Of a stretch of 64,000 nucleotides of DNA, positions 1 to 7,062 are shown one piece after another. The notes under the pieces are model-generated. The model had not been told where the DNA came from. It did no database searches and worked only from the letters and a program-made list of their open reading frames with translations. Position numbers and translations under genes: made by a program. This DNA comes from an uncultured bacterium (lineage in GTDB: Bacteria > Cyanobacteriota > Vampirovibrionia > Gastranaerophilales > Gastranaerophilaceae): the NCBI GenBank assembly GCA_902788575.1, contig CADAKY010000005.1, forward strand, positions 1 to 64,000. The letters run 5' to 3'. Numbering within the stretch: position 1 is the stretch's first letter; each line of letters starts with the position of its first letter.

Positions 1-140
1 AGAAATGAAGGCTACAAAGTAACAAAAAAAATATAATAAAATCAGGGCTACAAAAAAGCAAAAAGAATCAATACAACAAAAGAGATATTTTGATGTATTT
101 TGATGTATTTTGCTGACCTGTTACTTCAAAATTACGAGTA
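1..140. other. Left edge, no gene identified
   Basis: AT-rich sequence with no supportable gene. It holds two similar A-rich blocks around GGCTACAAA (about 10-18 and 47-55) and a 10-bp tandem duplication TTTTGATGTA near 88-108. A short open frame ends at the TAA near 34-36 and could be the tail of a gene lying left of the window, but too little is visible to say so. Confidence 0.3.
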
Positions 141-180
141 AAAAAAGACTTGGCTTATCAGAACACACCAAGTCTTTTTT
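141..180 (-). terminator. Terminator after the UPF0173 gene
   Basis: A 13-bp perfect inverted repeat (AAAAAAGACTTGG at 141-153 with CCAAGTCTTTTTT at 168-180) leaves a U-run on either strand. It lies just past the stop of the minus-strand operon and can work in both directions. Confidence 0.8.
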
Positions 181-196
181 TTTATTTTAATTTTTC

Positions 197-844
197 TTAA
201 TCTATACTCTTAACGACCGGAATCTTTCCAATTTCTCTTATCTGACGTTCAAATTCAGATATATCAACTTTAATTGCATCAAATGTATTATAATGCATTG
301 GAATAATTTCACTCGCACCAAGCCACTCAGAAGCTGTTACCGCGTGCTCTATATCCATTGTATAAGTTCCGCCTACAGGAAGCATTGCAATATCAGGACG
401 ATATAATTCTCCAATGACCTTCATTTCTGAATTTAAGCAAGTATCTCCGGCATGATAAATCACCTGTCCTTCTATATCAAAAACAAATCCGCAAGGACAT
501 CCCGCATACTTACCATCAGAAGTAGAACTTGAATGAAAAGCCGGAACAAGAATTACTTTTCCCCAACTGTATTCTTTCCAGCTGCCAAGCCCGAGTCCAA
601 TACTTTTTGCGCCTTTTTCCGCGCAATAATTTGCAAGTTCAAATACAGCAGTTATAGGAGCACCGGTTGATTTAGATATTTCTATAGCACTCCCCAAATG
701 GTCACTGTGACCATGTGTTACAAAAATATTATATACATTTTCAGGTCTATAATTCGGAACACTTACTAAAAAAGGGTCAATTAATATGTGTTTACCTTTT
801 GTCTCAATATCAAATGCGCTATGCCCAAGATAATTAATATTCAT
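197..844 (-). CDS. UPF0173-type metal-dependent hydrolase (metallo-beta-lactamase fold)
   Basis: A 215-residue protein opening MNINYLGHSAF, as UPF0173 hydrolases do. The metal-binding motif THGHSDH lies near residue 45, a further HAGDTC motif near residue 135, and a late conserved PMHYNTF segment near residue 185. The fold is a cytoplasmic beta-lactamase-like hydrolase; the natural substrate of the family is not established. I prefer the ATG at 844 to the in-frame GTG at 850, because GAGG sits 5 nt upstream of the ATG. The gene starts 7 nt after the HxlR stop and is last in a four-gene operon, so the regulator upstream may control it, although the regulator is itself within the operon. Confidence 0.9.
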   Translation of the reverse strand: MNINYLGHSAFDIETKGKHILIDPFLVSVPNYRPENVYNIFVTHGHSDHLGSAIEISKSTGAPITAVFELANYCAEKGAKSIGLGLGSWKEYSWGKVILVPAFHSSSTSDGKYAGCPCGFVFDIEGQVIYHAGDTCLNSEMKVIGELYRPDIAMLPVGGTYTMDIEHAVTASEWLGASEIIPMHYNTFDAIKVDISEFERQIREIGKIPVVKSID

Positions 845-851
845 TTTCACC

Positions 852-1190
852 TCACTTATTATTTAAATTATTCATCAATTTTCTTAATTTTTTATACTCC
901 TTACCCCATTTTTGCATTGCTTCTATTACGGGACGAAGAGTGTACCCTACATCTGCTAAATAATATTCAACTCTGTTTTCTTCAACTTCTTCTCTTACTA
1001 TAAGACCGTCTTCCTCAAGTTCTTTTAAACAAGATACAAGTGTCTTTGCGGTACATCCCAATTTTTTCTTTAATTGAGAAAAACGCATTTCCGATTTCAA
1101 AAGTTCCTGTATAATAAGAAGTTTCCACTTTGCACCTACAAGCTGTAACAAAACCTGTACAGGATTTGATGATAATTCTTTATAGTCCAT
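852..1190 (-). CDS. HxlR-family winged-helix transcriptional regulator
   Basis: A 112-residue single-domain protein. The family signature runs through it: a GAKWKLLIIQELL helix, then MRFSQLKKKLGCTAKTL (recognition helix area), LEEDGLIVREEV and a wing with VEYYLADVGYTL, ending in the dimer helix RPVIEAMQKWG. HxlR proteins are cytoplasmic DNA-binding dimers that often sense redox or electrophile stress. A single Cys (about residue 46) lies at the start of the recognition helix, as in redox-sensing members, but this is only suggestive. The start codon overlaps the upstream stop (TAATG). Confidence 0.9.
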   Translation of the reverse strand: MDYKELSSNPVQVLLQLVGAKWKLLIIQELLKSEMRFSQLKKKLGCTAKTLVSCLKELEEDGLIVREEVEENRVEYYLADVGYTLRPVIEAMQKWGKEYKKLRKLMNNLNNK

Positions 1191-1534
1191 TAATTATTAT
1201 TGTCCTTTTTATCATCTATATTACGAGTTTTTTCAGCTGAATTCCACAAGTCAATCAGCTTTTCTTTTATTCCCATTCTGCCAAACCATTTTATTACAAA
1301 ACGTTCTTCATATCCAAGACCGCCATTAATTTTTGTACAATCATTAATCGAAAAAACAGCCTCAGAAATGGACACTCTCACATAAAAATGCGGCTGTGTA
1401 TATTTTGTAAGATCCATCCAGATCTTTATATTATTATATTTTGCGGTATTAATATTTCGCACATTATGAGCATCAGACTGCTCCTGAATAATAAAACTCT
1501 TTAAATGATCCTCTAAATCCTTAAATGTTGCCAT
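1190..1534 (-). CDS. Small conserved-looking protein of unknown function
   Basis: A 114-residue protein I do not recognise. It looks soluble, with no signal peptide or membrane segment, an alpha/beta pattern and a charged disordered tail (KTRNIDDKKDNNN). A good Shine-Dalgarno (AGAGGAAG) precedes the ATG. It lies 12 nt after the PFL gene and its stop overlaps the HxlR start, so it is translated as part of that operon. DUF711/PFL genes are usually paired with a small ACT-domain partner, but I do not see an ACT pattern here. Confidence 0.75.
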   Translation of the reverse strand: MATFKDLEDHLKSFIIQEQSDAHNVRNINTAKYNNIKIWMDLTKYTQPHFYVRVSISEAVFSINDCTKINGGLGYEERFVIKWFGRMGIKEKLIDLWNSAEKTRNIDDKKDNNN

Positions 1535-1546
1535 ACAATACTTCCT

Positions 1547-2914
1547 CTAATTATTCAAACTGTGTATAGGAGCAGGAATTCTGCCGCCTCTTAAAATAAA
1601 ATTCTCAGAAGAGAAATTATGAATATCCATCACCGGAGCTTCACCTAGCAAACCTCCGAATACAACCTTATCTCCTGCTTTTTTATCAGGTGCAGGTATA
1701 ATTCTGACAGCAGTTGTTTTTTTATTTATCATACCAATTGCCATTTCATCAGCAATCATGCCGGCAATTGTTGTCACAGGTGTATTACCTGGGATTGCTA
1801 TCATATCAAGTCCTACTGAACATACACAAGTCATCGCTTCAAGTTTATCAAATGTCAAAACACCTTTTGTTGCTGCTTCTATCATACCGGCATCCTCAGA
1901 TACGGGAATAAATGCACCGGATAATCCTCCAACATACGAACTTGCCATAATTCCGCCCTTTTTAACAGCATCATTTAACATTGCAAGTGCTGCCGTTGTC
2001 CCATGTGTCCCTGCCTGCTCAAGCCCCATTGCCTGAAAAATTTGAGCAACGCTATCACCTACTGCAGGAGTAGGGGCAAGCGATAAATCTACAACACCGA
2101 ATGGAATACCCAGCTTATCAGCCAGCTTCCGTCCTATAAGTTCTCCGGTACTTGTAATTTTATAAGCGGTTTGCTTTATCTTATTTGAAAGAACACCCAA
2201 ATCAGCTTTCTTATCCAAATCAAGTATGGCGGCTCTTACCACCCCAGGGCCTGATACTCCTATGTTTAAAGCACATTCCGGTTCACCTACACCGCAGTAC
2301 GCACCTGCCATAAACGGATTATCCGGTACTGAATTGCAAAAAACAACAAGCTTGGCAGCACCAATCCCGTCCTTATCGGAAGTAAGTTCTGCAGATTTTT
2401 TAATAATCTCAGCCATTTTTAAAACAGCATCCATATTAATTCCCGCTTTTGAGGTTCCGACATTAACGGAAGAACAAAGTCTCTGCGTTGAAGCCAGAGC
2501 TTCCGGAATTGAATTTATTAAACCTATATCTCCTAACGTACACCCTTTTTCTACAAGTGCAGAATACCCGCCTATAAAATCTATTCCGAGTTCTAATGCC
2601 ATACTATCCAATGTATGAGCGATTTTAATATAATCTTTTTCTCTGCACGCTTCTCCTATCAAAGATATCGGAGTCACCGCAATTCTTTTATTTACGATTG
2701 GAATTGAATAATCATTTTCTATTTCATCAGCATATCTTACAAGATTTGATGCGAATTTATTAAGTTTGTATTTAATGTTATCACAAACCTGATTAATATT
2801 TTCAGACATACAATCTCGCAAACTCACTGCAAGCGTCACAGTTCTGATATCAAAATTGTGAAGCTTAATCATATTTATGGTTTCTAAAATTAAATTTTCG
2901 TCAAAAATTGTCAT
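1547..2914 (-). CDS. PFL family protein (DUF711, UPF0210)
   Basis: A 455-residue protein matching the DUF711/UPF0210 family along its length: an N-terminal [25 protein letters not shown] block, the central GINMDAV and SGPGVVRAA segments, a Gly/Ala-rich [15 protein letters not shown] stretch and a C-terminal [13 protein letters not shown] tail. The fold is related to glycyl-radical pyruvate formate-lyase-like enzymes, but the reaction is not known. It is the first gene of a four-gene minus-strand operon. No Shine-Dalgarno is visible; the -10 element ends 6 nt before the ATG, so the message is probably leaderless. Confidence 0.9.
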   Translation of the reverse strand: MTIFDENLILETINMIKLHNFDIRTVTLAVSLRDCMSENINQVCDNIKYKLNKFASNLVRYADEIENDYSIPIVNKRIAVTPISLIGEACREKDYIKIAHTLDSMALELGIDFIGGYSALVEKGCTLGDIGLINSIPEALASTQRLCSSVNVGTSKAGINMDAVLKMAEIIKKSAELTSDKDGIGAAKLVVFCNSVPDNPFMAGAYCGVGEPECALNIGVSGPGVVRAAILDLDKKADLGVLSNKIKQTAYKITSTGELIGRKLADKLGIPFGVVDLSLAPTPAVGDSVAQIFQAMGLEQAGTHGTTAALAMLNDAVKKGGIMASSYVGGLSGAFIPVSEDAGMIEAATKGVLTFDKLEAMTCVCSVGLDMIAIPGNTPVTTIAGMIADEMAIGMINKKTTAVRIIPAPDKKAGDKVVFGGLLGEAPVMDIHNFSSENFILRGGRIPAPIHSLNN

Positions 2915-2920
2915 AGAGCT

Positions 2921-2929
2921 ATTATACCA
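2921..2929 (-). promoter_or_regulatory. Extended -10 promoter of the PFL operon
   Basis: On the minus strand TGGTATAAT reads as an extended -10 element (TGnTATAAT), with 6 nt between it and the ATG at 2914. Transcription should begin at or next to the start codon. Confidence 0.65.
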
Positions 2930-2962
2930 TATTATGACTTATATTACACACAAAAATTTAAT

Positions 2963-2992
2963 CAAAAAAAAAGGAATTCATTGCAGAATTCC
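2963..2992 (-). terminator. Terminator of the ribbon-helix-helix gene
   Basis: On the minus strand GGAATTC-TGCAAT-GAATTCC forms a 7-bp hairpin followed by about ten T. It lies some 150 nt past the small RHH gene, giving that message a long purine-rich 3' tail. Confidence 0.75.
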
Positions 2993-3023
2993 TATGGTTG
3001 TTTCCTATAAAGGATTTTCTCTC

Positions 3024-3374
3024 GTTTTTCCTCGTGATTTCTTCTTTCTTTTATCCTTGTATTTTCCTCTTTTCTTTTCTCGTGCCTTTAATTAAATCCC
3101 AAATTCTCCCCTTTTTCCGCTTCTCTTTAATACATTAGCGGCTTTACTAATCCAGCAGCGCCTCTAAAATTCTTGCGTTTTTGTCAGCCAAAGTATTCTG
3201 TCTGACTTGTGATCTTGTAATATAGCTTCTTAAAGCTTCACGAATAAGTTCTGAACGTGAACGACTTTCATTTTCAGCTACTTCATCAATTTTGTCCAAA
3301 AAGCCTTCGGGCATTGAAATTAATACTCTTGCCATGTTCTTCTCCTTTTATATTAATACTATGTTTTTCCTCGT
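3024..3374. repeat. Pair of 12-bp direct repeats flanking the RHH gene
   Basis: GTTTTTCCTCGT occurs at 3024-3035 and again at 3363-3374, one copy 3' and one copy 5' of the small DNA-binding protein gene. Degenerate variants (TTTCTCGT) lie at about 3076-3085. They are possible binding sites for the encoded protein, but this is not shown. Confidence 0.4.
3147..3335 (-). CDS. Ribbon-helix-helix (CopG/MetJ-type) DNA-binding protein
   Basis: A 62-residue protein with the RHH layout: a beta strand MARVLISMPEGFL, helix A LDKIDEVAENE, then SRSRSELIREALRSYI for helix B. It would act as a cytoplasmic dimeric DNA-binding protein, either a local repressor or an antitoxin-like factor. No toxin gene lies next to it. 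An AGGAGAA-type Shine-Dalgarno precedes the ATG. The neighbouring direct repeats suggest autoregulation (inference). Confidence 0.85.
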   Translation of the reverse strand: MARVLISMPEGFLDKIDEVAENESRSRSELIREALRSYITRSQVRQNTLADKNARILEALLD

Positions 3375-3446
3375 ATATATATAAAGTATTTTTTGAATAT
3401 AAAATTGCCATATTTTTTACATTTTGTTAAGTTTTGTTAAGACAAA

Positions 3447-4679
3447 TTATATTTTACATATATCATTTCTATAGAATTTACCTGCAAAATTGATACTTTC
3501 AGCCTCAGAATAAACTCTCTCGGATGCTGTTGCAGGTGTCGGGGCAAAAGATGTCAGCACAATTGCTGAATTATTATTAATTTCATACTCAAGATATTTA
3601 TTTTTAATCAAATTTGGAAACATTGTAACAACAGTATTTTCATCCAAATTATCCAGTCCGCGGATAGAATTTTTATCATTTGTTTTTAATGTCGATTTTA
3701 AAACAAGTGAAACAGCATACTTATTGTTTATAAAAACAGAATCAAATTCATCACTAAAACTTCCGATAGCACAAGATTCAAACAATGCATAAAGATTTTC
3801 ATTAATATTTTCAATAATTCCGGCAGAATCTGCATTTTGAAAGAAATTTGTGCATCCCAGTATAAACAACCTGTCATCATCCGTTTTGATACCATCTAAA
3901 CCAAGAATCCCTGTATACGGAGAACCGCCGTTATGCATGTAGTCAAGTAAAGGATAAACTATGTTGTCCATAAGAAAGTACTCATCATCAACGGATAATT
4001 TATAATTCGGAACACAAGATGCCATACCGTCAGTAAGCTGTCCGCCGTCACCATCTAGAGAATAGCGAAAATTAATAGAGCTGCCTACCGGTAAAGCCTT
4101 ATATCCATCCGTTATTGCATAATATGAAAATGGTGTACCATACACAAAATCTTCGATTAAAATTTTATTATTTTTTTCTATAAATATTGAATTAGTTATT
4201 ATTTTTGCTGTTTTATCGGATGTAATAACAGTTGCACTGTTTTTATCACATGTTTTTATTACATACGGAAAACTTTTATTTTTAATATAATCAAGAGCCA
4301 TACTCTCTTTTTCGAATATACCAAACTTTGGAGTCGGAATTTTTAGTTTGTAAAAAACCTTTTTTGCCTGCGGTTTATTAAAAATAATATCTGCCGCTTT
4401 GGCTGTCGGTGCAAAAATTTGCTGATTATTTTTTGCAAAAATTGACGCGATATCGGATTTTATTGCCGTTTCTGATATTACAATCGTCAAATCAATACCA
4501 TTTTCCAAAACAAAATCAATAAGCTCTTCCGGCTTATTCTCTCTGATATCAACATACGTTGTAAATTCTTTTAACGCGTCAGAGGACGGAGTAATAAATA
4601 CTTCACAATTTTCTGACATTTTTTTTGCTAAAGCATAAGCATTTGCGTCATTTCCAACAATTAAAATTTTCTTATTCAT
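3447..4679 (-). CDS. Diverged PurD-like (phosphoribosylamine-glycine ligase family) ATP-grasp protein
   Basis: A 410-residue protein that follows the PurD fold from end to end: an N-terminal nucleotide-binding-like KKILIVGNDANAYALAKK, ATP-grasp entry NKPQAKKVFYKLKIPTPKFG, and ILIEDFVYGTPFSYYAITDG corresponding to the family EEFL-GEE-S block. Later DGDGGQLTDGM stands where DGDTGPNTGGMGAY is normal, and SPYTGILGLDGI where PYTGVLYAGLM is normal. The glycine-rich ATP loop (KADGLAAGKGV) and the Mg-binding EFN-RFGDPE motif are replaced by KTCDKNSATV and GCTNFFQNADS. It may be a non-canonical ligase or a pseudo-enzyme. The ATG has no Shine-Dalgarno and appears leaderless. Confidence 0.7.
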   Translation of the reverse strand: MNKKILIVGNDANAYALAKKMSENCEVFITPSSDALKEFTTYVDIRENKPEELIDFVLENGIDLTIVISETAIKSDIASIFAKNNQQIFAPTAKAADIIFNKPQAKKVFYKLKIPTPKFGIFEKESMALDYIKNKSFPYVIKTCDKNSATVITSDKTAKIITNSIFIEKNNKILIEDFVYGTPFSYYAITDGYKALPVGSSINFRYSLDGDGGQLTDGMASCVPNYKLSVDDEYFLMDNIVYPLLDYMHNGGSPYTGILGLDGIKTDDDRLFILGCTNFFQNADSAGIIENINENLYALFESCAIGSFSDEFDSVFINNKYAVSLVLKSTLKTNDKNSIRGLDNLDENTVVTMFPNLIKNKYLEYEINNNSAIVLTSFAPTPATASERVYSEAESINFAGKFYRNDICKI

Positions 4680-4685
4680 AAAAAA

Positions 4686-4694
4686 ATTATATCA
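4686..4694 (-). promoter_or_regulatory. Extended -10 promoter of the PurD-like gene
   Basis: On the minus strand TGATATAAT ends 6 nt before the ATG at 4679, with only T residues between. No Shine-Dalgarno is present, so the transcript is likely leaderless. Confidence 0.65.
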
Positions 4695-4704
4695 TAAATG
4701 ATTT

Positions 4705-6171
4705 TTATGAATAAACAAACGGAGGTCCGTTTTTGATTTCAAAAAGTATATTATCTGCAACAACTTTCAACTCTTGAGGAGATTTGCCTTCTTGTTTTTG
4801 CCTGAAGAATTCATCACAAAGAGGTTCTATTGCAGAATCTTTTTTAGCTTTAAAATTTCTGAGTTCGGTTGCAACAAGACGTTTTTGCAAATCAAGTTCA
4901 ATTTGAGCGTTATATTTTTTTACTTCAACTTCTTTAACTGCTTCTGCTGCAGCTTTTCCGCCGTATCCGAGCGCCGAGATTCCTGCAATTCCGAAAAATA
5001 AATTTTTAAACTGCGGGTTATTCGGATTCATTAGCCAGTCATAGAAAAACGAAAGGTAGTCATTAACGTGAGAAAAATAGGTAATTTTATTTCTGCCCGA
5101 ACCGCCCATCATTGGGTTTACCTTTTCTGTTGCTTGATTCATGCTCTCTTTTAAATGTGTGATAAATTCTTCTTTTTCATTTTCAGGAAGATTCATTTTT
5201 CTTATGGCAGCTTCAATTTCATCAGGCTGTGCGTATATTGATTCAAGCATGTTTTCTATTAAAAGCTTGTAGGCAGCTTTTCCTGAAACTTTTTCGCCGT
5301 TATGTCCTTCTATGTTATTTAACGGTTTCCCTTCGTTAAATTCTTTTACAATAATATCAATTCCTTTTTGAGTATTTTTTATACCTTTTTTAATATATTC
5401 ATCGCTCTTTCTTATGTTATGTGAAGTATAATATCCAAGTCCAACAAGCGCACCAAGTGTAAGTCCGCCTATGATAAGCATTCCTGTGTTACTTTTTTCT
5501 TTCTCTTTATTGCCCTTAAAAGAAAGCTCGTCTGTAAATATTTTGGCTTTTGATGCAAGCAAGCTTCTGATTATCTGTAATTTTCCCGAAAAAGATTGAG
5601 TTTCCACAGCTATCAAATTTTCCTGTAAATTCTTTTGTATATCAGCTTCCTGTTTTTTTACCCAAACGTCTTTAAATCCGTCAATAAATATTTTACCCAT
5701 AAACGCCATAGAACCGAGCGTAATTACTCCAAGAGAGGCAAGGATGGTTTTTCTGTTAGGAGATTGTATCATAGAAAAAATACTCTGATGTATTTCGTTA
5801 TTTATGCAGTGATTTCTTGTAATCCCCGGAAGTAAATATTCTTTGGTGGATTCCATTTTTCCTTTTGAAAACTTTTTCATCATTGCGGTAAATCCGCCTA
5901 AAATTCCCATTACTCCAACAGTGGCAGCACATATCGGATACAACGGATTTCTTGTTTTATTTTCTTTATCTTCGAGTTTTTCGGGTAAATCCACCTGATG
6001 TTTTGAAATAACAAGTGAATCATACGTTTCATCAAGACTCAGCAGCGGATCTTTTACGTATGAATTTACAATGATACCTTCTTTTATATTTGTATCATTA
6101 CGCTTTTGAGTCTTTGTCATATTTTTTTGATGCCTTGTACTTTCAAGGTCTTGATTTATCTTCTGTATCAT
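4705..6171 (-). CDS. Unknown membrane-associated protein, second gene behind the riboswitch
   Basis: A 488-residue protein of no family I know. After about 80 charged residues come hydrophobic segments near residues 82-102 (YPICAATVGVMGILGGFTAM), 145-165 (ILASLGVITLGSMAFMGKIF), 232-250 (TGMLIIGGLTLGALVGLGYY) and 390-405 (LFFGIAGISALGYGG). The loops are Lys/Glu-rich and probably helical or coiled. Two stretches look alike, VKKQEADIQKNLQENLIAVE and VKKYNAQIELDLQKRLVATE, each just after a hydrophobic segment, so the protein may have an internal duplication. It overlaps the upstream gene by 29 nt, which suggests translational coupling. It should be controlled by the same leader. Confidence 0.8.
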   Translation of the reverse strand: MIQKINQDLESTRHQKNMTKTQKRNDTNIKEGIIVNSYVKDPLLSLDETYDSLVISKHQVDLPEKLEDKENKTRNPLYPICAATVGVMGILGGFTAMMKKFSKGKMESTKEYLLPGITRNHCINNEIHQSIFSMIQSPNRKTILASLGVITLGSMAFMGKIFIDGFKDVWVKKQEADIQKNLQENLIAVETQSFSGKLQIIRSLLASKAKIFTDELSFKGNKEKEKSNTGMLIIGGLTLGALVGLGYYTSHNIRKSDEYIKKGIKNTQKGIDIIVKEFNEGKPLNNIEGHNGEKVSGKAAYKLLIENMLESIYAQPDEIEAAIRKMNLPENEKEEFITHLKESMNQATEKVNPMMGGSGRNKITYFSHVNDYLSFFYDWLMNPNNPQFKNLFFGIAGISALGYGGKAAAEAVKEVEVKKYNAQIELDLQKRLVATELRNFKAKKDSAIEPLCDEFFRQKQEGKSPQELKVVADNILFEIKNGPPFVYS

Positions 6172-6817
6172 CTTTTCTCTTTAATAACTTACTTATAAAT
6201 GTTTTTAATCTGAATAATTTTTTATCTTCATCAATTTTTGTTTCATCGTCTTTGGTATTATTTCTTTTAAATATTTTAAAGATTAACTTATTTTTAATTA
6301 CAGAAACAAATTCTGAAACTTTTTTATTTATAAAAGCTTTTAATTCCCCAAAAATTGCGTTCAATTTGTCTTGAATATCAATTTTCAATTGGGAAATCTT
6401 ATTTGAAATATTTTGAATAGATTGTGTAACCGTTTTAACAATATTTAAGGCAGGAATGATAATTCCCTGAATAAAAGCTGTAACAGGTTTTAAAATCGGA
6501 TTGGATGACATTTGAGAAACAATTTCTGCAAGTCTTGCCGACATGTTTTGAAGCTGAACTTCAAACTCTTTAACGTTTAGAGCGTGTTTTGCGATATTGT
6601 TTTCGTGCTGTTTATCAGCTTCTGCTCTTGCCTTCATCATAGCACCAATCATTGCACACTCATGATAAGAAAGTTCCCCGGGTTTTTTAATCCGTTCGCC
6701 CGCTCTGAGTCCGCCTCCGCCGCCCATACCGGAACAAATCGGACAAGCAGAAGGTGCACATCCGTGCGGACAAGTCCCTGCATTAACCTTATTAACATTT
6801 TGTATCGAATTAGACAA
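6143..6817 (-). CDS. Unknown Cys-motif protein, first gene behind the riboswitch
   Basis: A 224-residue protein if it starts at the TTG at 6817; the frame stays open to an ATG at 6880, but that ATG lies in the leader structure. The TTG has GGAAG 8 nt upstream. Residues 16-28 read CPHGCAPSACPIC (C16, H18, C20, C25, C28), a likely metal-binding knuckle, followed by a five-Gly run. The middle (about 60-150) is predicted helical and amphipathic (VKEFEVQLQNMSARLAEIVSQM, VTQSIQNISNKISQLKIDI); the tail is Lys-rich. I recognise no family. Because it directly follows a cobalamin-type riboswitch, a role linked to B12 or B12-dependent metabolism is possible, but that is inference. Confidence 0.7.
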   Translation of the reverse strand: MSNSIQNVNKVNAGTCPHGCAPSACPICSGMGGGGGLRAGERIKKPGELSYHECAMIGAMMKARAEADKQHENNIAKHALNVKEFEVQLQNMSARLAEIVSQMSSNPILKPVTAFIQGIIIPALNIVKTVTQSIQNISNKISQLKIDIQDKLNAIFGELKAFINKKVSEFVSVIKNKLIFKIFKRNNTKDDETKIDEDKKLFRLKTFISKLLKRKDDTEDKSRP

Positions 6818-6818
6818 T

Positions 6819-7000
6819 AAAAAATCTTCCTTTGCGATTTTGCCGCAGCGGAAGAAACATATAATCAATACTCTGGTCACGAAGTATTGATTTGTCTTGG
6901 GAGGGCAACATAAATTAATAAACTAATATACATCACCCCTTCCGGCTTTTACGGCTGCGGCACAGTCGGGGACTTCCACCCCTGGTTTCCACATATTCAA
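6819..7000 (-). promoter_or_regulatory. Cobalamin-type riboswitch leader with Shine-Dalgarno in the final hairpin
   Basis: The minus strand matches the cobalamin aptamer core. GGTGGAAGTCC falls within GGGG-TGGAAGT-CCCC (the P4 hairpin), followed by ACTGTGCCGCAGCCGTAA, which corresponds to the P5/L5 block, then a GCCGGAAGGGG segment and a 10-bp hairpin (about 6866-6895). The L5 sequence TGCCGCAGC (6962-6954) is the exact complement of GCTGCGGCA (6849-6841). The latter lies in the loop of a last hairpin (6855-6825) whose 3' arm contains the Shine-Dalgarno GGAAG (6830-6826). That is the expected L5-L13 kissing-loop layout. A six-T run (6824-6819) after the hairpin leaves transcription termination possible as well. 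It controls the two unknown genes downstream. Confidence 0.8.
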
Positions 7001-7045
7001 TTTCTTTTATGATAAGTTAATCGGGGATAAAAGTAAACCCTTGTT

Positions 7046-7056
7046 TATAATATAAT
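7046..7056 (+). promoter_or_regulatory. -10 promoter region of the MATE gene
   Basis: Overlapping TATAAT hexamers at 7046-7051 and 7051-7056; the second ends 6 nt before the ATG at 7063. No Shine-Dalgarno is visible. The element is nearly palindromic and could also serve the divergent riboswitch transcript. Confidence 0.55.
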
Positions 7057-7062
7057 TAACCT

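Noticed and set aside
2877..3095. 72-residue plus-strand frame in the pyrimidine-rich tract
   Set aside because: Phe/Leu/Ser-rich product of a pyrimidine-rich 3' region; crosses a terminator hairpin.
6818..6880. N-terminal extension of the Cys-motif protein starting at ATG 6880
   Set aside because: Lies in the final hairpin of the riboswitch; the TTG at 6817 has a proper Shine-Dalgarno.
6900..7062. Riboswitch controlling the MATE gene on the plus strand
   Set aside because: The cobalamin core consensus reads only on the minus strand; the MATE gene has its own promoter after the element.
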